Origin: Bacteroidales bacterium
GTDB taxonomy: Bacteria > Bacteroidota > Bacteroidia > Bacteroidales > UBA10428
Direction of reading: 5' to 3'
Assembly (NCBI GenBank): GCA_016935595.1
Contig: JAFGQQ010000282.1
Location: 1-5,449, forward strand
DNA: 5,449 nt
The notes under the pieces are model-generated. The model was not told the DNA's origin. It did not search any database and was given only the letters and a program-made list of their open reading frames with translations. Every line of letters starts with the position of its first letter. Position 1 is the stretch's first letter. Positions 1 through 5,449 of this stretch are shown here, piece by piece. Made by a program: the position numbers and the translations under genes.

Positions 1-603
1 AAAAATTGCATCCCAGGCTTCCTGTATAGTTTTTTCTCCGGTAATAGAAAGAAGTATGTCGTCAAGCATTTCATCAACAACATCCTGATTTGTGTTTTCA
101 TCGGTATAATAAGTATGGCCATAATCAGAAGGATCACAGTCTTCATTTGTAGCATCAGGATTATAAGCCCAGGAAACACGTCCCGGAAAAATACCCTTTG
201 CTTCACCAATAGGTTCATTCGGATTCTCAACAATGGTTTCCCCAAGATAAGTCCCTGCACCTTTGGTTTTTGTTTGATTACTGGATATTGCAATTATCCC
301 TGCCACAATACCAATAAAAAAGAATATGCCGGCAATATAATACTTTGATTTATTTATCTGCGACTTAAATCTCTTAAATGCAAAAGTGGCGGAAGTAATT
401 CCAGCAATATATAATATAAAACCTGACATCCATGGTGCAGCAGCCTGCATACATGGATAACTGGCTCTGCTTGGTTTGGGAATTACCCTGACTAAAAACC
501 AAATTGTCGATAAAAAACCTATTAATAAAACTATTAATTGTTTCGGTAATTTAATTCGATTAAAAAATCTGTTAATTTTTTCAAATGATACATTCTTCTT
601 CAT
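1..603 (-). CDS. Membrane-anchored DUF362-type protein, N-terminal 201 residues (3' end beyond window)
   Basis: The ATG is the complement of 601-603, and the frame stays open for 201 codons to the window edge, so the C-terminal part is missing. Three hydrophobic stretches are visible, at about residues 22-41, 57-76 and 88-107. A conserved-looking segment, IPKPSRASYPCMQAAAP (41-57), lies between the first two. After the third comes a soluble part with EPIGEAKGIFPGRVSW (130-145), NPDATNE (148-154), a D/E-rich stretch and EAWDAIF (195-201). From memory, the order 'PIG.AKGI.PGRV.W..(D/N)PDAT' then 'AWDA(I/L)F' occurs just before the DUF362 domain in a family of membrane or exported proteins. That domain itself would lie outside the window. 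DUF362 has no settled biochemical role, and Fe-S binding has been suggested for some members. The gene follows the radical SAM gene on the same strand after 143 bp, so co-transcription is possible but unproven. The reading frame is certain; the family name is a motif-based judgement. Confidence 0.75.
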   Translation of the reverse strand, partial: MKKNVSFEKINRFFNRIKLPKQLIVLLIGFLSTIWFLVRVIPKPSRASYPCMQAAAPWMSGFILYIAGITSATFAFKRFKSQINKSKYYIAGIFFFIGIVAGIIAISSNQTKTKGAGTYLGETIVENPNEPIGEAKGIFPGRVSWAYNPDATNEDCDPSDYGHTYYTDENTNQDVVDEMLDDILLSITGEKTIQEAWDAIF

Positions 604-616
604 AATATAAAATATA

Positions 617-739
617 TTAAATAAATTTTTGGGTTATTATTTTAGTATGACGCAGGCAAAAAAAAATACCCTGCAAAGAATGGACAAAAATAATACTATT
701 ATTTATAAAATTCGAGTTTTCAAAATTGATATCCATCAT
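617..739 (-). CDS. Doubtful 40-aa ORF between the radical SAM gene and the DUF362-type gene
   Basis: An ATG (complement of 737-739, followed directly by a second ATG) opens a 40-codon frame ending in TAA at 617-619. It begins 7 bp after the radical SAM stop and ends 13 bp before the next start, filling nearly the whole gap. The product is rich in Ile, Asn and Phe (it begins MMDINFENSNF) and contains one Cys, at residue 28. I recognise no family, leader-peptide motif, glycine-rich core or signal peptide. The composition looks like translated AT-rich intergenic DNA, and a promoter-like octamer and a hairpin lie in the same stretch. It is listed because its position would suit a small peptide substrate of the radical SAM enzyme, but chance is the more likely explanation. 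Confidence 0.12.
   Translation of the reverse strand: MMDINFENSNFINNSIIFVHSLQGIFFCLRHTKIITQKFI
652..674 (-). other. GC-rich inverted repeat in the leader of the DUF362-type gene
   Basis: The arms GCAGG (652-656) and CCTGC (670-674) pair perfectly around a 13-nt loop that is mostly a single A tract (T tract on the minus strand). It is the only GC-rich patch in an otherwise nearly pure A/T gap, about 50 nt before the start codon. The T tract sits in the loop rather than after the stem, so it is not a standard terminator. It could be a weak RNA hairpin, an operator or chance. Confidence 0.25.
685..692 (-). promoter_or_regulatory. Candidate Bacteroidota -7 element upstream of the DUF362-type gene
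   Basis: On the minus strand this octamer reads TATTTTTG, a full match to the Bacteroidota -7 consensus TAnnTTTG. The nearest TTTG upstream (complement of 721-724) lies about 28 bp away, longer than the usual 19-21 bp, so the -33 part is poor. If it is active, transcription would start near 678 and leave a leader of about 75 nt. AT-rich DNA gives such matches by chance. Confidence 0.22.
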
Positions 740-746
740 CTTATAG

Positions 747-1733
747 TTAAATATTAAAATAAAATTCTTTTGGAGCCAGCTCTTTTACTTCAGTATCGCA
801 TTCGTTTATAATATGTTTCCTGATATCAATACAAAGGTGGCACTTATTTAAAAATTTATTTTCAGAAGGTTTATAATTATAATGTTTTACAGCATATTGA
901 AAAAAACCATTAATTCCTTTATTATATAAACTATTTATAATTGGATATTCATTCTCATTTAACGGATTTCCAAGATCGCTTGCATTTATTGCTATACCTG
1001 AACATAGTCCGGGGATATAGTTATTAAAAAGATCAAAATGAAAATGCGATGTGTCGGCTAATTCTGAGCACCTGGAGGATGAAAAAATAATATCATCAAA
1101 GTCTTTTAATGGGAAAATATTCTTAAAAAACTGAATCGCCCTTCCTCCGAAATGAATCCAGTATCGTGCCGGTATATTATAAAAATAATTTCCACCATAC
1201 TTTTCAGTATATTCATTTGATGTATGTATTTTCGAGTCATCAAAACTATTGATTTCATTAAAGAATTCCTCAATCCATGGGATTATTGATACTCCACTTT
1301 TTCTGCAGGCTTCCATTAAACCTTTAACTTTATTGAAAGGAATATGTTGGTTATGAAAAGGGCTCATTGATAATAATAAAGCATTTACGCCAAGTTGTTT
1401 AATTTCATTTAATTTTAGAAAAGCATCCTCAGAAGATGTAAACCATGATGAATTCGTTTCAATATATTCAATTTTTATACACGCCTCATTAGCTGCACTA
1501 ATTACATCTTTTAATCCATCAAAATTCAAAAAAGGTTCTCCACCTCCAATATGAACAGAATTACAGTTCAACCTTTTTATAATTCGGAAAGAATCAAGTG
1601 CACATTGCTTGTCTATATATTTCTTATCCCATGAAGGCGAACATGCATATAAACAATGGCTGCATTTCGAAGTACAATAATAGTTTGTAATTAATCCTCC
1701 TGATGCCAGGTTTGTTAGGTTTAAGCTTGGCAT
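747..1733 (-). CDS. Radical SAM enzyme with SPASM-like C-terminal cysteines, substrate unknown
   Basis: This is a 328-residue radical SAM protein, predicted to be cytosolic. The Fe-S/SAM motif is CX3CX2C at C20, C24 and C27, with a further cysteine at C31, followed by the SAM-binding GGGEP at 63-67. ETNSSW (92-97) and LLLSMSPFHNQ (119-129) fit later strands of the partial TIM barrel. The C-terminal half has GGRA (196-199), then C222, HFHFDLFNNYIPGLCSG (230-246, containing C244), CHLC (C298, C301) and C312. This spacing resembles the auxiliary-cluster (SPASM/twitch) region of radical SAM enzymes that modify peptides or proteins, but it does not match the full SPASM consensus. I do not recognise a named subfamily. 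The ATG at 1733 is well supported: the radical SAM motif follows at the usual distance, and an in-frame TAA lies 6 nt upstream (1740-1742). No clear precursor peptide gene is adjacent. The neighbours, folC upstream and a DUF362-type gene downstream, do not reveal the substrate. Confidence 0.9.
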   Translation of the reverse strand: MPSLNLTNLASGGLITNYYCTSKCSHCLYACSPSWDKKYIDKQCALDSFRIIKRLNCNSVHIGGGEPFLNFDGLKDVISAANEACIKIEYIETNSSWFTSSEDAFLKLNEIKQLGVNALLLSMSPFHNQHIPFNKVKGLMEACRKSGVSIIPWIEEFFNEINSFDDSKIHTSNEYTEKYGGNYFYNIPARYWIHFGGRAIQFFKNIFPLKDFDDIIFSSSRCSELADTSHFHFDLFNNYIPGLCSGIAINASDLGNPLNENEYPIINSLYNKGINGFFQYAVKHYNYKPSENKFLNKCHLCIDIRKHIINECDTEVKELAPKEFYFNI

Positions 1734-1735
1734 AC

Positions 1736-1771
1736 TTATTTATTTATTTATTTGTTTATTTTTTTATTTGT
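1736..1771. repeat. Degenerate tetranucleotide repeat (TTAT)n just before the radical SAM start
   Basis: Four perfect TTAT units (1736-1751) are followed by five more four-base units to 1771, either TTAT or differing by one base (TTGT or TTTT). On the coding strand this is an AAAT-type repeat ending 2 nt from the ATG. The repeat carries TAA once per 12 nt in every frame, so copy-number change could not extend the protein. At most it would alter the leader or promoter spacing. Confidence 0.6.
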
Positions 1772-1783
1772 TGATTTCAACAA
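1768..1783. repeat. 7-2-7 inverted repeat upstream of the radical SAM gene
   Basis: TTGTTGA (1768-1774) and TCAACAA (1777-1783) are perfect reverse complements around a TT centre. The site lies 34 bp upstream of the start codon and overlaps the end of the tetranucleotide array. No T run follows the stem on either strand, so it is not a rho-independent terminator. A transcription factor operator is possible. Confidence 0.35.
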
Positions 1784-1827
1784 TATAACAATTTTACAAT
1801 CCAACAGTTCAATAATTCTTATTATTT

Positions 1828-1848
1828 CATAAAAATAAATATTTTATG
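1828..1848. repeat. AT-only inverted repeat just after the folC stop
   Basis: CATAAAA (1828-1834) and TTTTATG (1842-1848) pair perfectly over 7 bp around a 7-nt loop, starting about 15 nt downstream of the folC stop codon. A second small repeat, AATAAT/ATTATT (1811-1826), lies beyond it. Both are almost all A/T and lack a clear T tract after the stem on the folC strand. A weak transcript-end signal is possible, but I would not call it a terminator. Confidence 0.2.
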
Positions 1849-1862
1849 GTATATCTCCAGTA

Positions 1863-3164
1863 CTAAAAATATTTCATTGCCTCAGCCACAATAAATGTGC
1901 TTCCCCCAATAAATATAAAGTCTTCTTTATCTGCCGATTTTTTTACCGTTTCAATCGCTAAACTAACAGACTTGTATGATGAGCCCATAAGTCCGTGCTG
2001 AATTCCGGCATTTTTCAAAACATTTTCATCGAGAGCCCTTGGAATAGCTGCACGTGTATAATAATAAACCGCTTCTTTAGGTAATAACTGTAATACAGGT
2101 TCTATATTTTTATCGTTTACAAATCCAATAATCATATGCAGTCTTTTACAAGGCGTATTTCGAATTTGTTTTCCTAAATGAATAAACGCCCCCTCATTAT
2201 GACCTGTATCACATACAATTCGGGGGTTAGCCCCTAAAACCTGCCAACGGCCTTTTAACCCTGTATTTCTCACTGTATTAGCCAAACCTTCATATAAGTC
2301 ATTTTTTTGGATAATTATCCCGGTTTTTTTTAATTCTGAAATAGCTGTAATTGCAGTTAACAAATTTTCTTTTTGATATTCTCCCAGTAAATCAACCTGA
2401 ATGTTTTCAAAAAGTATTTTATTTTGTTTACTAATATTTAATATTTGCTTGCCTTCTGTTGAAAGCAATGAATAATTGCAAAAGTATTGTTTATCGGCAA
2501 AAACAATATCTGCCTCTTTCTCTTTCGCAATTTTCATAAAAATGTTTTCTGTTTCTGCATCAGTTGTTCCAATAACAACCGGAACCATTTTCTTAATAAT
2601 ACCGGCTTTTTCATAAGCAATAGCGCTTTTTGTATTTCCAAGCAAATCGGTATGGTCAAGGCTAATATTAGTAATTACCGATAATATAGGATTTATGATA
2701 TTTGTGGAATCGAGCCTCCCTCCTAACCCGACTTCAATTACTGCAATGTCTGTTTTTTCTTTTGCAAAATAATCAAATGCCATTGATACAGTTATTTCAA
2801 AAAACGAGGGGTTAATTTTTTGGATAATCTTTGAACTATTTTCAACAAATTTTATTACATCATGTTTTGAAATTTCTTTTCCATTTATTTTAATCCGCTC
2901 CCTGAAATCAACTAAATGGGGTGAAGTGTATAGCCCGACTTTATAACCGGATGTTTGCAAAACCGAAGCCAACATATGCGAAACAGAACCTTTTCCATTA
3001 GTACCTGCAATATGTATAGTTTTAAAACTTTTATGAGGATTTCCAAAAAAATTATCAAGCGCAATGGTGTTGTCAAGGTTGGCTTTGTACGCAGCTTTTC
3101 CAATGCGATGATAAACAGGCAGGGAATTATACAAAAAATCTAATACTTCTGAATATTTATTCAA
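1863..3164 (-). CDS. folC: Bifunctional dihydrofolate synthase / folylpolyglutamate synthase
   Basis: FolC is a cytosolic ATP-dependent ligase of the Mur ligase superfamily. It adds glutamate to dihydropteroate to make dihydrofolate, and further glutamates to reduced folates. The 433-residue length is normal. Motifs in order: RIGKAAYKANLDNT (20-33), the P-loop GTNGKGS (54-60), TSPHL (80-84), EVGLGGRLDSTN (144-155) with the likely Mg2+ ligand E144, SLDHTDLLG (168-176) with H171, and YEKAGIIK (184-191), whose EKAG lysine is the candidate carbamylated residue. The C-terminal Mur ligase domain has GRWQ near residue 300 and DTGHN (319-323), in place of the more usual DGAHN. The start is a TTG (complement of 3162-3164). 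An in-frame stop lies five codons upstream, there is no in-frame ATG before Met64 (already past the P-loop), and NKYSEVLDFLYNSLP matches the usual beginning of Bacteroidota FolC. It is divergent from phoH. The radical SAM gene follows on the same strand after 129 bp. Confidence 0.95.
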   Translation of the reverse strand: MNKYSEVLDFLYNSLPVYHRIGKAAYKANLDNTIALDNFFGNPHKSFKTIHIAGTNGKGSVSHMLASVLQTSGYKVGLYTSPHLVDFRERIKINGKEISKHDVIKFVENSSKIIQKINPSFFEITVSMAFDYFAKEKTDIAVIEVGLGGRLDSTNIINPILSVITNISLDHTDLLGNTKSAIAYEKAGIIKKMVPVVIGTTDAETENIFMKIAKEKEADIVFADKQYFCNYSLLSTEGKQILNISKQNKILFENIQVDLLGEYQKENLLTAITAISELKKTGIIIQKNDLYEGLANTVRNTGLKGRWQVLGANPRIVCDTGHNEGAFIHLGKQIRNTPCKRLHMIIGFVNDKNIEPVLQLLPKEAVYYYTRAAIPRALDENVLKNAGIQHGLMGSSYKSVSLAIETVKKSADKEDFIFIGGSTFIVAEAMKYF

Positions 3165-3241
3165 TTCGTCTAAATCTTAAATACGCATAAAATATAATCA
3201 ATAAAATTATTATTTTAGTCAATAAATAAAAATGAAATAGA
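3165..3241. promoter_or_regulatory. Divergent promoter region between folC and the phoH-family gene
   Basis: These 77 bp separate two genes that start in opposite directions, so both promoters should lie here or inside the opposing coding sequence. Toward phoH, TATTTTAG (3211-3218) matches the Bacteroidota TAnnTTTG element with one mismatch. Toward folC, the complement of the stretch around 3188-3195 reads TATATTTT, also one mismatch. Neither has a well-placed -33 TTTG, so the exact elements are uncertain. No Shine-Dalgarno sequence precedes either start. Confidence 0.35.
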
Positions 3242-4570
3242 ATGGCCAGCAAGAAAAAAGTTTTTATACTCGACACCAATGTGCTTTTACATGATTATCA
3301 ATGCATTTATAATTTCGAAAACAATGATATTGTTATACCAATAGTAGTTTTAGAAGAACTTGACCGTTTTAAAAAAGGCAATGACCTGATTAATTTTCAT
3401 GCACGCGAGTTTACACGCGAATTAGACAGGCTTTCAGGAAATAATCTTTTTAACGGGGGTATCTCTCTGGGAAAAGGAAAAGGCAAACTTACCATTGAAA
3501 CCGGAAAACCATATTCTATTGAACTTTTAGAATCCTTTCCTGAAAATACGCCCGATCATCGTATACTGGCAATTGCATTACATGTGAATAAAAAACATAA
3601 AGACAAACCCGTTTTTTTAATCACCAAGGACATAAACCTCAGGATGAAAGCTAAATCATTGGGAATTAACGCACAAGATTATGAGAACGATAAAGTAACA
3701 AACATTGATGATATTTATAAAGCCATCAGCGTTGTTGAAGATGTAAACAGTGACCTGATTTCTCAAATGTATGATAAATATGAAGGCATACCTGTCGGAG
3801 ATTTTAATTTTAAAAATGAACCGATCAACCATCAATATTTTATTTTAAAAAGCACGAAATCAAGTGCACTGGCTCATTACGATCCATTTAACAAAGTAAT
3901 TGACAGGGTTGAAAAAAAACGCGCATACGGGATAGACCCCCGTAACGCCGAACAAACTTTTTCATTAGATGCATTAATGCGTCCTGAAGTACAACTCATT
4001 TCTCTTACCGGAAAAGCCGGCACCGGAAAAACATTGCTGGCTCTTGCAGCCGCCCTGGAACAAATAAAAAAATACAATCAGATTTTATTAGCCAGGCCAA
4101 TTGTCCCACTTGCCAATCGCGATCTTGGATTTCTGCCCGGGGATGTAAAAGAAAAAATTGGCCCTTATATGCAACCCTTATTCGACAACCTGTCTGTTAT
4201 TAAAAACAAATTTAAGCAGCAAAGTGTTGATTATCAAAAAATAGAAGAATGGGAAAAAACAGAAAAACTGGTAATTACACCATTAGCTTATATTCGCGGC
4301 AGAAGTTTATCAAATGTATTTTTTATTGTTGATGAAGCGCAGAACCTTACCCCACACGAAGTTAAAACTATAATAACACGTGCAGGCGAAGGCACAAAGA
4401 TGGTTTTCACTGGCGATATTGAACAGATTGATTCCCCATATCTCGATACCGAATCGAACGGACTTTCTTTCCTGACCGATAAAATGAAAGGACAGGATCT
4501 TTTTGCCCATGTTCACCTTGTGAAAGGAGAAAGAAGCTATCTGGCCGAACTTGCCAGCAGGCTTTTATAA
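3242..4570 (+). CDS. PIN domain-PhoH ATPase (PhoH2-type RNA helicase/RNase)
   Basis: The 442-residue protein joins two cytosolic domains. Residues about 7-150 form a PIN nuclease domain: FILDTNVLLHD with D11, VVLEELDRFK with E38/E39, TPDHRILAIAL with D105, and ITKDINLRMKAKSLGI with D130. These supply the acidic residues expected to bind metal. Residues about 230-442 form the PhoH P-loop ATPase: Walker A GKAGTGKT (257-264), RPIVPLANRDLGFLPGD after it, Walker B IVDEAQ (362-367) and the TGD motif (390-392). Characterised mycobacterial PhoH2 proteins with this fusion unwind and cleave RNA. Here the RNA substrate is unknown. The 'phosphate starvation' name comes from E. coli PhoH, which lacks the PIN domain. 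MASKKKVFILDTN is the normal beginning for the family, so the ATG is secure. It is probably first in an operon with the SixA-like gene 27 bp downstream and ppk1. All key motifs look intact. Confidence 0.95.
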   Translation: MASKKKVFILDTNVLLHDYQCIYNFENNDIVIPIVVLEELDRFKKGNDLINFHAREFTRELDRLSGNNLFNGGISLGKGKGKLTIETGKPYSIELLESFPENTPDHRILAIALHVNKKHKDKPVFLITKDINLRMKAKSLGINAQDYENDKVTNIDDIYKAISVVEDVNSDLISQMYDKYEGIPVGDFNFKNEPINHQYFILKSTKSSALAHYDPFNKVIDRVEKKRAYGIDPRNAEQTFSLDALMRPEVQLISLTGKAGTGKTLLALAAALEQIKKYNQILLARPIVPLANRDLGFLPGDVKEKIGPYMQPLFDNLSVIKNKFKQQSVDYQKIEEWEKTEKLVITPLAYIRGRSLSNVFFIVDEAQNLTPHEVKTIITRAGEGTKMVFTGDIEQIDSPYLDTESNGLSFLTDKMKGQDLFAHVHLVKGERSYLAELASRLL

Positions 4571-4580
4571 GCATGATACC

Positions 4581-4595
4581 CTTTAAAAATTAAAG
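4581..4595 (+). other. Small hairpin in the phoH-sixA gap
   Basis: CTTTAA (4581-4586) and TTAAAG (4590-4595) form a perfect 6-bp stem with a 3-nt loop, ending 2 nt before the sixA-like start codon. It has one G-C pair per arm and is thermodynamically weak. It could slightly influence initiation, or be chance in A/T-rich DNA. Confidence 0.2.
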
Positions 4596-4597
4596 TA

Positions 4598-5086
4598 ATG
4601 AAAACAATAATTATTGTCCGTCATTCCAAATCTTGCTGGGACTTTAATGATTTAGCTGATATTGACCGCCCTGTAAAACCCGACCGTATTTCGGATGCCT
4701 ATAAAATGGCCGGAAAACTGTCGCAAAAAAAAATAATTCCTGAACTTATTATTTCCAGTCCTGCAATCAGGGCCCTGCATACTGCTACAATTTTTACCCG
4801 CGAATTAAAAATACCTGCATCTGCAATAAAAATTAATGAAACACTCTACTTTTCTGATGAGGATGAAATATTACATGAAATTTATAAAATTGATGATACT
4901 ATTTCATCGGTTATGATTTTTGGGCATAATCCAACTTTTACTAATTTTGCAAACATATTTGTAAAAAAACAAATCGACAATATCCCAACTTCAGGGTTTG
5001 TATTGATTAAATTTGATGTAAAACACTGGAATGAAATTAATAAAACAAACCGGGTTGAAGAATATTTCGATTATCCAAAAAATTAA
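4598..5086 (+). CDS. SixA-like phosphohistidine phosphatase (histidine phosphatase superfamily)
   Basis: This 162-residue protein is about the size of E. coli SixA and consists of a single phosphoglycerate mutase-like domain, with no signal peptide or membrane segment. The catalytic signature RHSKS is at residues 8-12, with H9 as the phosphate-accepting histidine. The second conserved arginine is R58 in SSPAIRALHTA, and the second catalytic histidine is H110 in FGHNP. The segment DIDRPVKPDRISDAYKMA (21-38) corresponds to the conserved DxxRPLxxxGxxDAxxM region of SixA proteins. The usual 'RG' there reads 'DRI', which is a mild divergence. SixA removes phosphate from phosphohistidine, for instance on phosphotransfer proteins; the actual target here is unknown. 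It starts 27 bp after phoH and ends 12 bp before ppk1, supporting co-transcription. From memory, SixA-like genes often sit next to ppk1, so a role in polyphosphate or phosphate balance is plausible but inferred. Confidence 0.88.
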   Translation: MKTIIIVRHSKSCWDFNDLADIDRPVKPDRISDAYKMAGKLSQKKIIPELIISSPAIRALHTATIFTRELKIPASAIKINETLYFSDEDEILHEIYKIDDTISSVMIFGHNPTFTNFANIFVKKQIDNIPTSGFVLIKFDVKHWNEINKTNRVEEYFDYPKN

Positions 5087-5098
5087 TTTTTTCTTAAA

Positions 5099-5449
5099 AT
5101 GCTTGGTCAAAAATCAGTAATAAACCGCGAAATAAGTTGGCTTTCATTTAATGAAAGAGTATTGCAGGAAGCAGCAGATAAAACTGTTCCAATAGCTGAA
5201 CGTTTCAGGTTTCTTGGTATTTTTTCAAATAACCGCGATGAATTCTTCAAAGTGCGTGTAGCTTCTATTAAAAGAACAATTGAATTTGAAAAAAAGAAGG
5301 CAAAACAGATATTAGGAGAAGATCCCATAAAGTTAATGGACCAGATTCAAAAGATTATTATTGAACAACAAGCAAAATTCAATAAAATATATACCGGTTT
5401 AATTAAAGAATTAAAAACCCATAATATATTCATGATTGATGAAAACGAG
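5099..5449 (+). CDS. ppk1: Polyphosphate kinase 1, N-terminal 117 residues (3' end beyond window)
   Basis: Ppk1 reversibly polymerises the gamma-phosphate of ATP into inorganic polyphosphate through a phosphohistidine intermediate. Only the N-terminal domain and the start of the following region are present, out of a family length near 700 residues, so the catalytic histidines are outside the window. The identification rests on INREISWLSFNERVLQEAAD (8-27), PIAERFRFLGIFSNNRDEFF (31-50) and KVRVAS (51-56), which follow the conserved start of Ppk1 closely. N45 in SNNRDEFF aligns with the ATP-contacting asparagine known in the E. coli enzyme. The rest is helical and lysine-rich. The ATG lies 12 bp after the sixA-like stop, with no Shine-Dalgarno sequence and an A/T leader, and no other start fits the family better. 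The gene is read on from the phoH-sixA unit. Confidence 0.95.
   Translation, partial: MLGQKSVINREISWLSFNERVLQEAADKTVPIAERFRFLGIFSNNRDEFFKVRVASIKRTIEFEKKKAKQILGEDPIKLMDQIQKIIIEQQAKFNKIYTGLIKELKTHNIFMIDENE

Noticed and set aside
115..348. 77-codon plus-strand ORF
   Set aside because: It lies opposite the DUF362-type coding frame, whose translation shows coherent hydrophobic segments and motifs. The plus-strand product resembles no protein I know.
1811..1848. Rho-independent terminator after folC
   Set aside because: The stems are almost all A/T and no T tract follows them on the folC strand, so they do not meet terminator criteria.
747..1862. RiPP biosynthesis cluster around the radical SAM gene
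   Set aside because: There is no recognisable precursor peptide, RRE domain, protease or transporter in the window. The only small ORF nearby looks random.
2487..2684. 65-codon plus-strand ORF inside folC
   Set aside because: It is antisense to intact FolC motifs, and its Cys/Phe/Asn-rich translation is typical of a shadow frame.
2912..3143. Overlapping ORFs on both strands at the folC 5' end
   Set aside because: Both overlap the FolC N-terminus and P-loop in other frames. They have no recognisable motif, although one opens with an ATG where folC itself uses TTG.
3877..4516. Two minus-strand ORFs (3877-4077 and 4310-4516) opposite phoH
   Set aside because: They are antisense to the conserved Walker A and Walker B regions of PhoH, which fully explain the sequence.
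4573..4593. Six-codon ORF (MIPFKN) between phoH and the sixA-like gene
   Set aside because: It is very short, has no initiation signal, and is easily explained by chance in a 27-bp A/T-rich gap.
5107..5328. 73-codon minus-strand ORF opposite ppk1
   Set aside because: It is a mirror of the strongly conserved Ppk1 N-terminus and shows no protein features of its own.

Overview
This is an AT-rich chromosomal window that most resembles the Bacteroidota. The starts lack Shine-Dalgarno sequences and have A/T-rich leaders. The FolC N-terminus reads like Bacteroidota FolC proteins, and the one promoter-like match is the Bacteroidota -7 element TAnnTTTG. The taxon is inferred from style and protein resemblance, not from a marker gene. 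I see no tRNA, rRNA, CRISPR, insertion sequence or phage signature.

Left half, all on the minus strand, in transcription order: folC (1863-3164, dihydrofolate/folylpolyglutamate synthase, TTG start); a 129-bp gap with tetranucleotide repeats and small inverted repeats; a radical SAM enzyme of unknown substrate with SPASM-like C-terminal cysteines (747-1733); a 143-bp gap with a doubtful 40-codon ORF, a promoter-like octamer and a GC-rich hairpin; and the 5' part of a membrane-anchored protein of the DUF362 type (603 down to 1, cut by the window edge).

Right half, all on the plus strand, starting divergently from folC across a 77-bp gap: a PIN-PhoH ATPase/RNase (3242-4570), a SixA-like phosphohistidine phosphatase (4598-5086) and the start of ppk1, polyphosphate kinase (5099 to the window end). 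Gaps of 27 and 12 bp suggest one transcript. SixA and Ppk1 both use phosphohistidine chemistry, so their pairing makes functional sense. The link of PhoH to phosphate is historical, and its domains point to RNA.

Most of the window is conserved housekeeping sequence. The least explained part is the radical SAM enzyme, its possible pairing with the DUF362-type protein and the gap between them. I see no convincing new system, but that locus is where I would look next.
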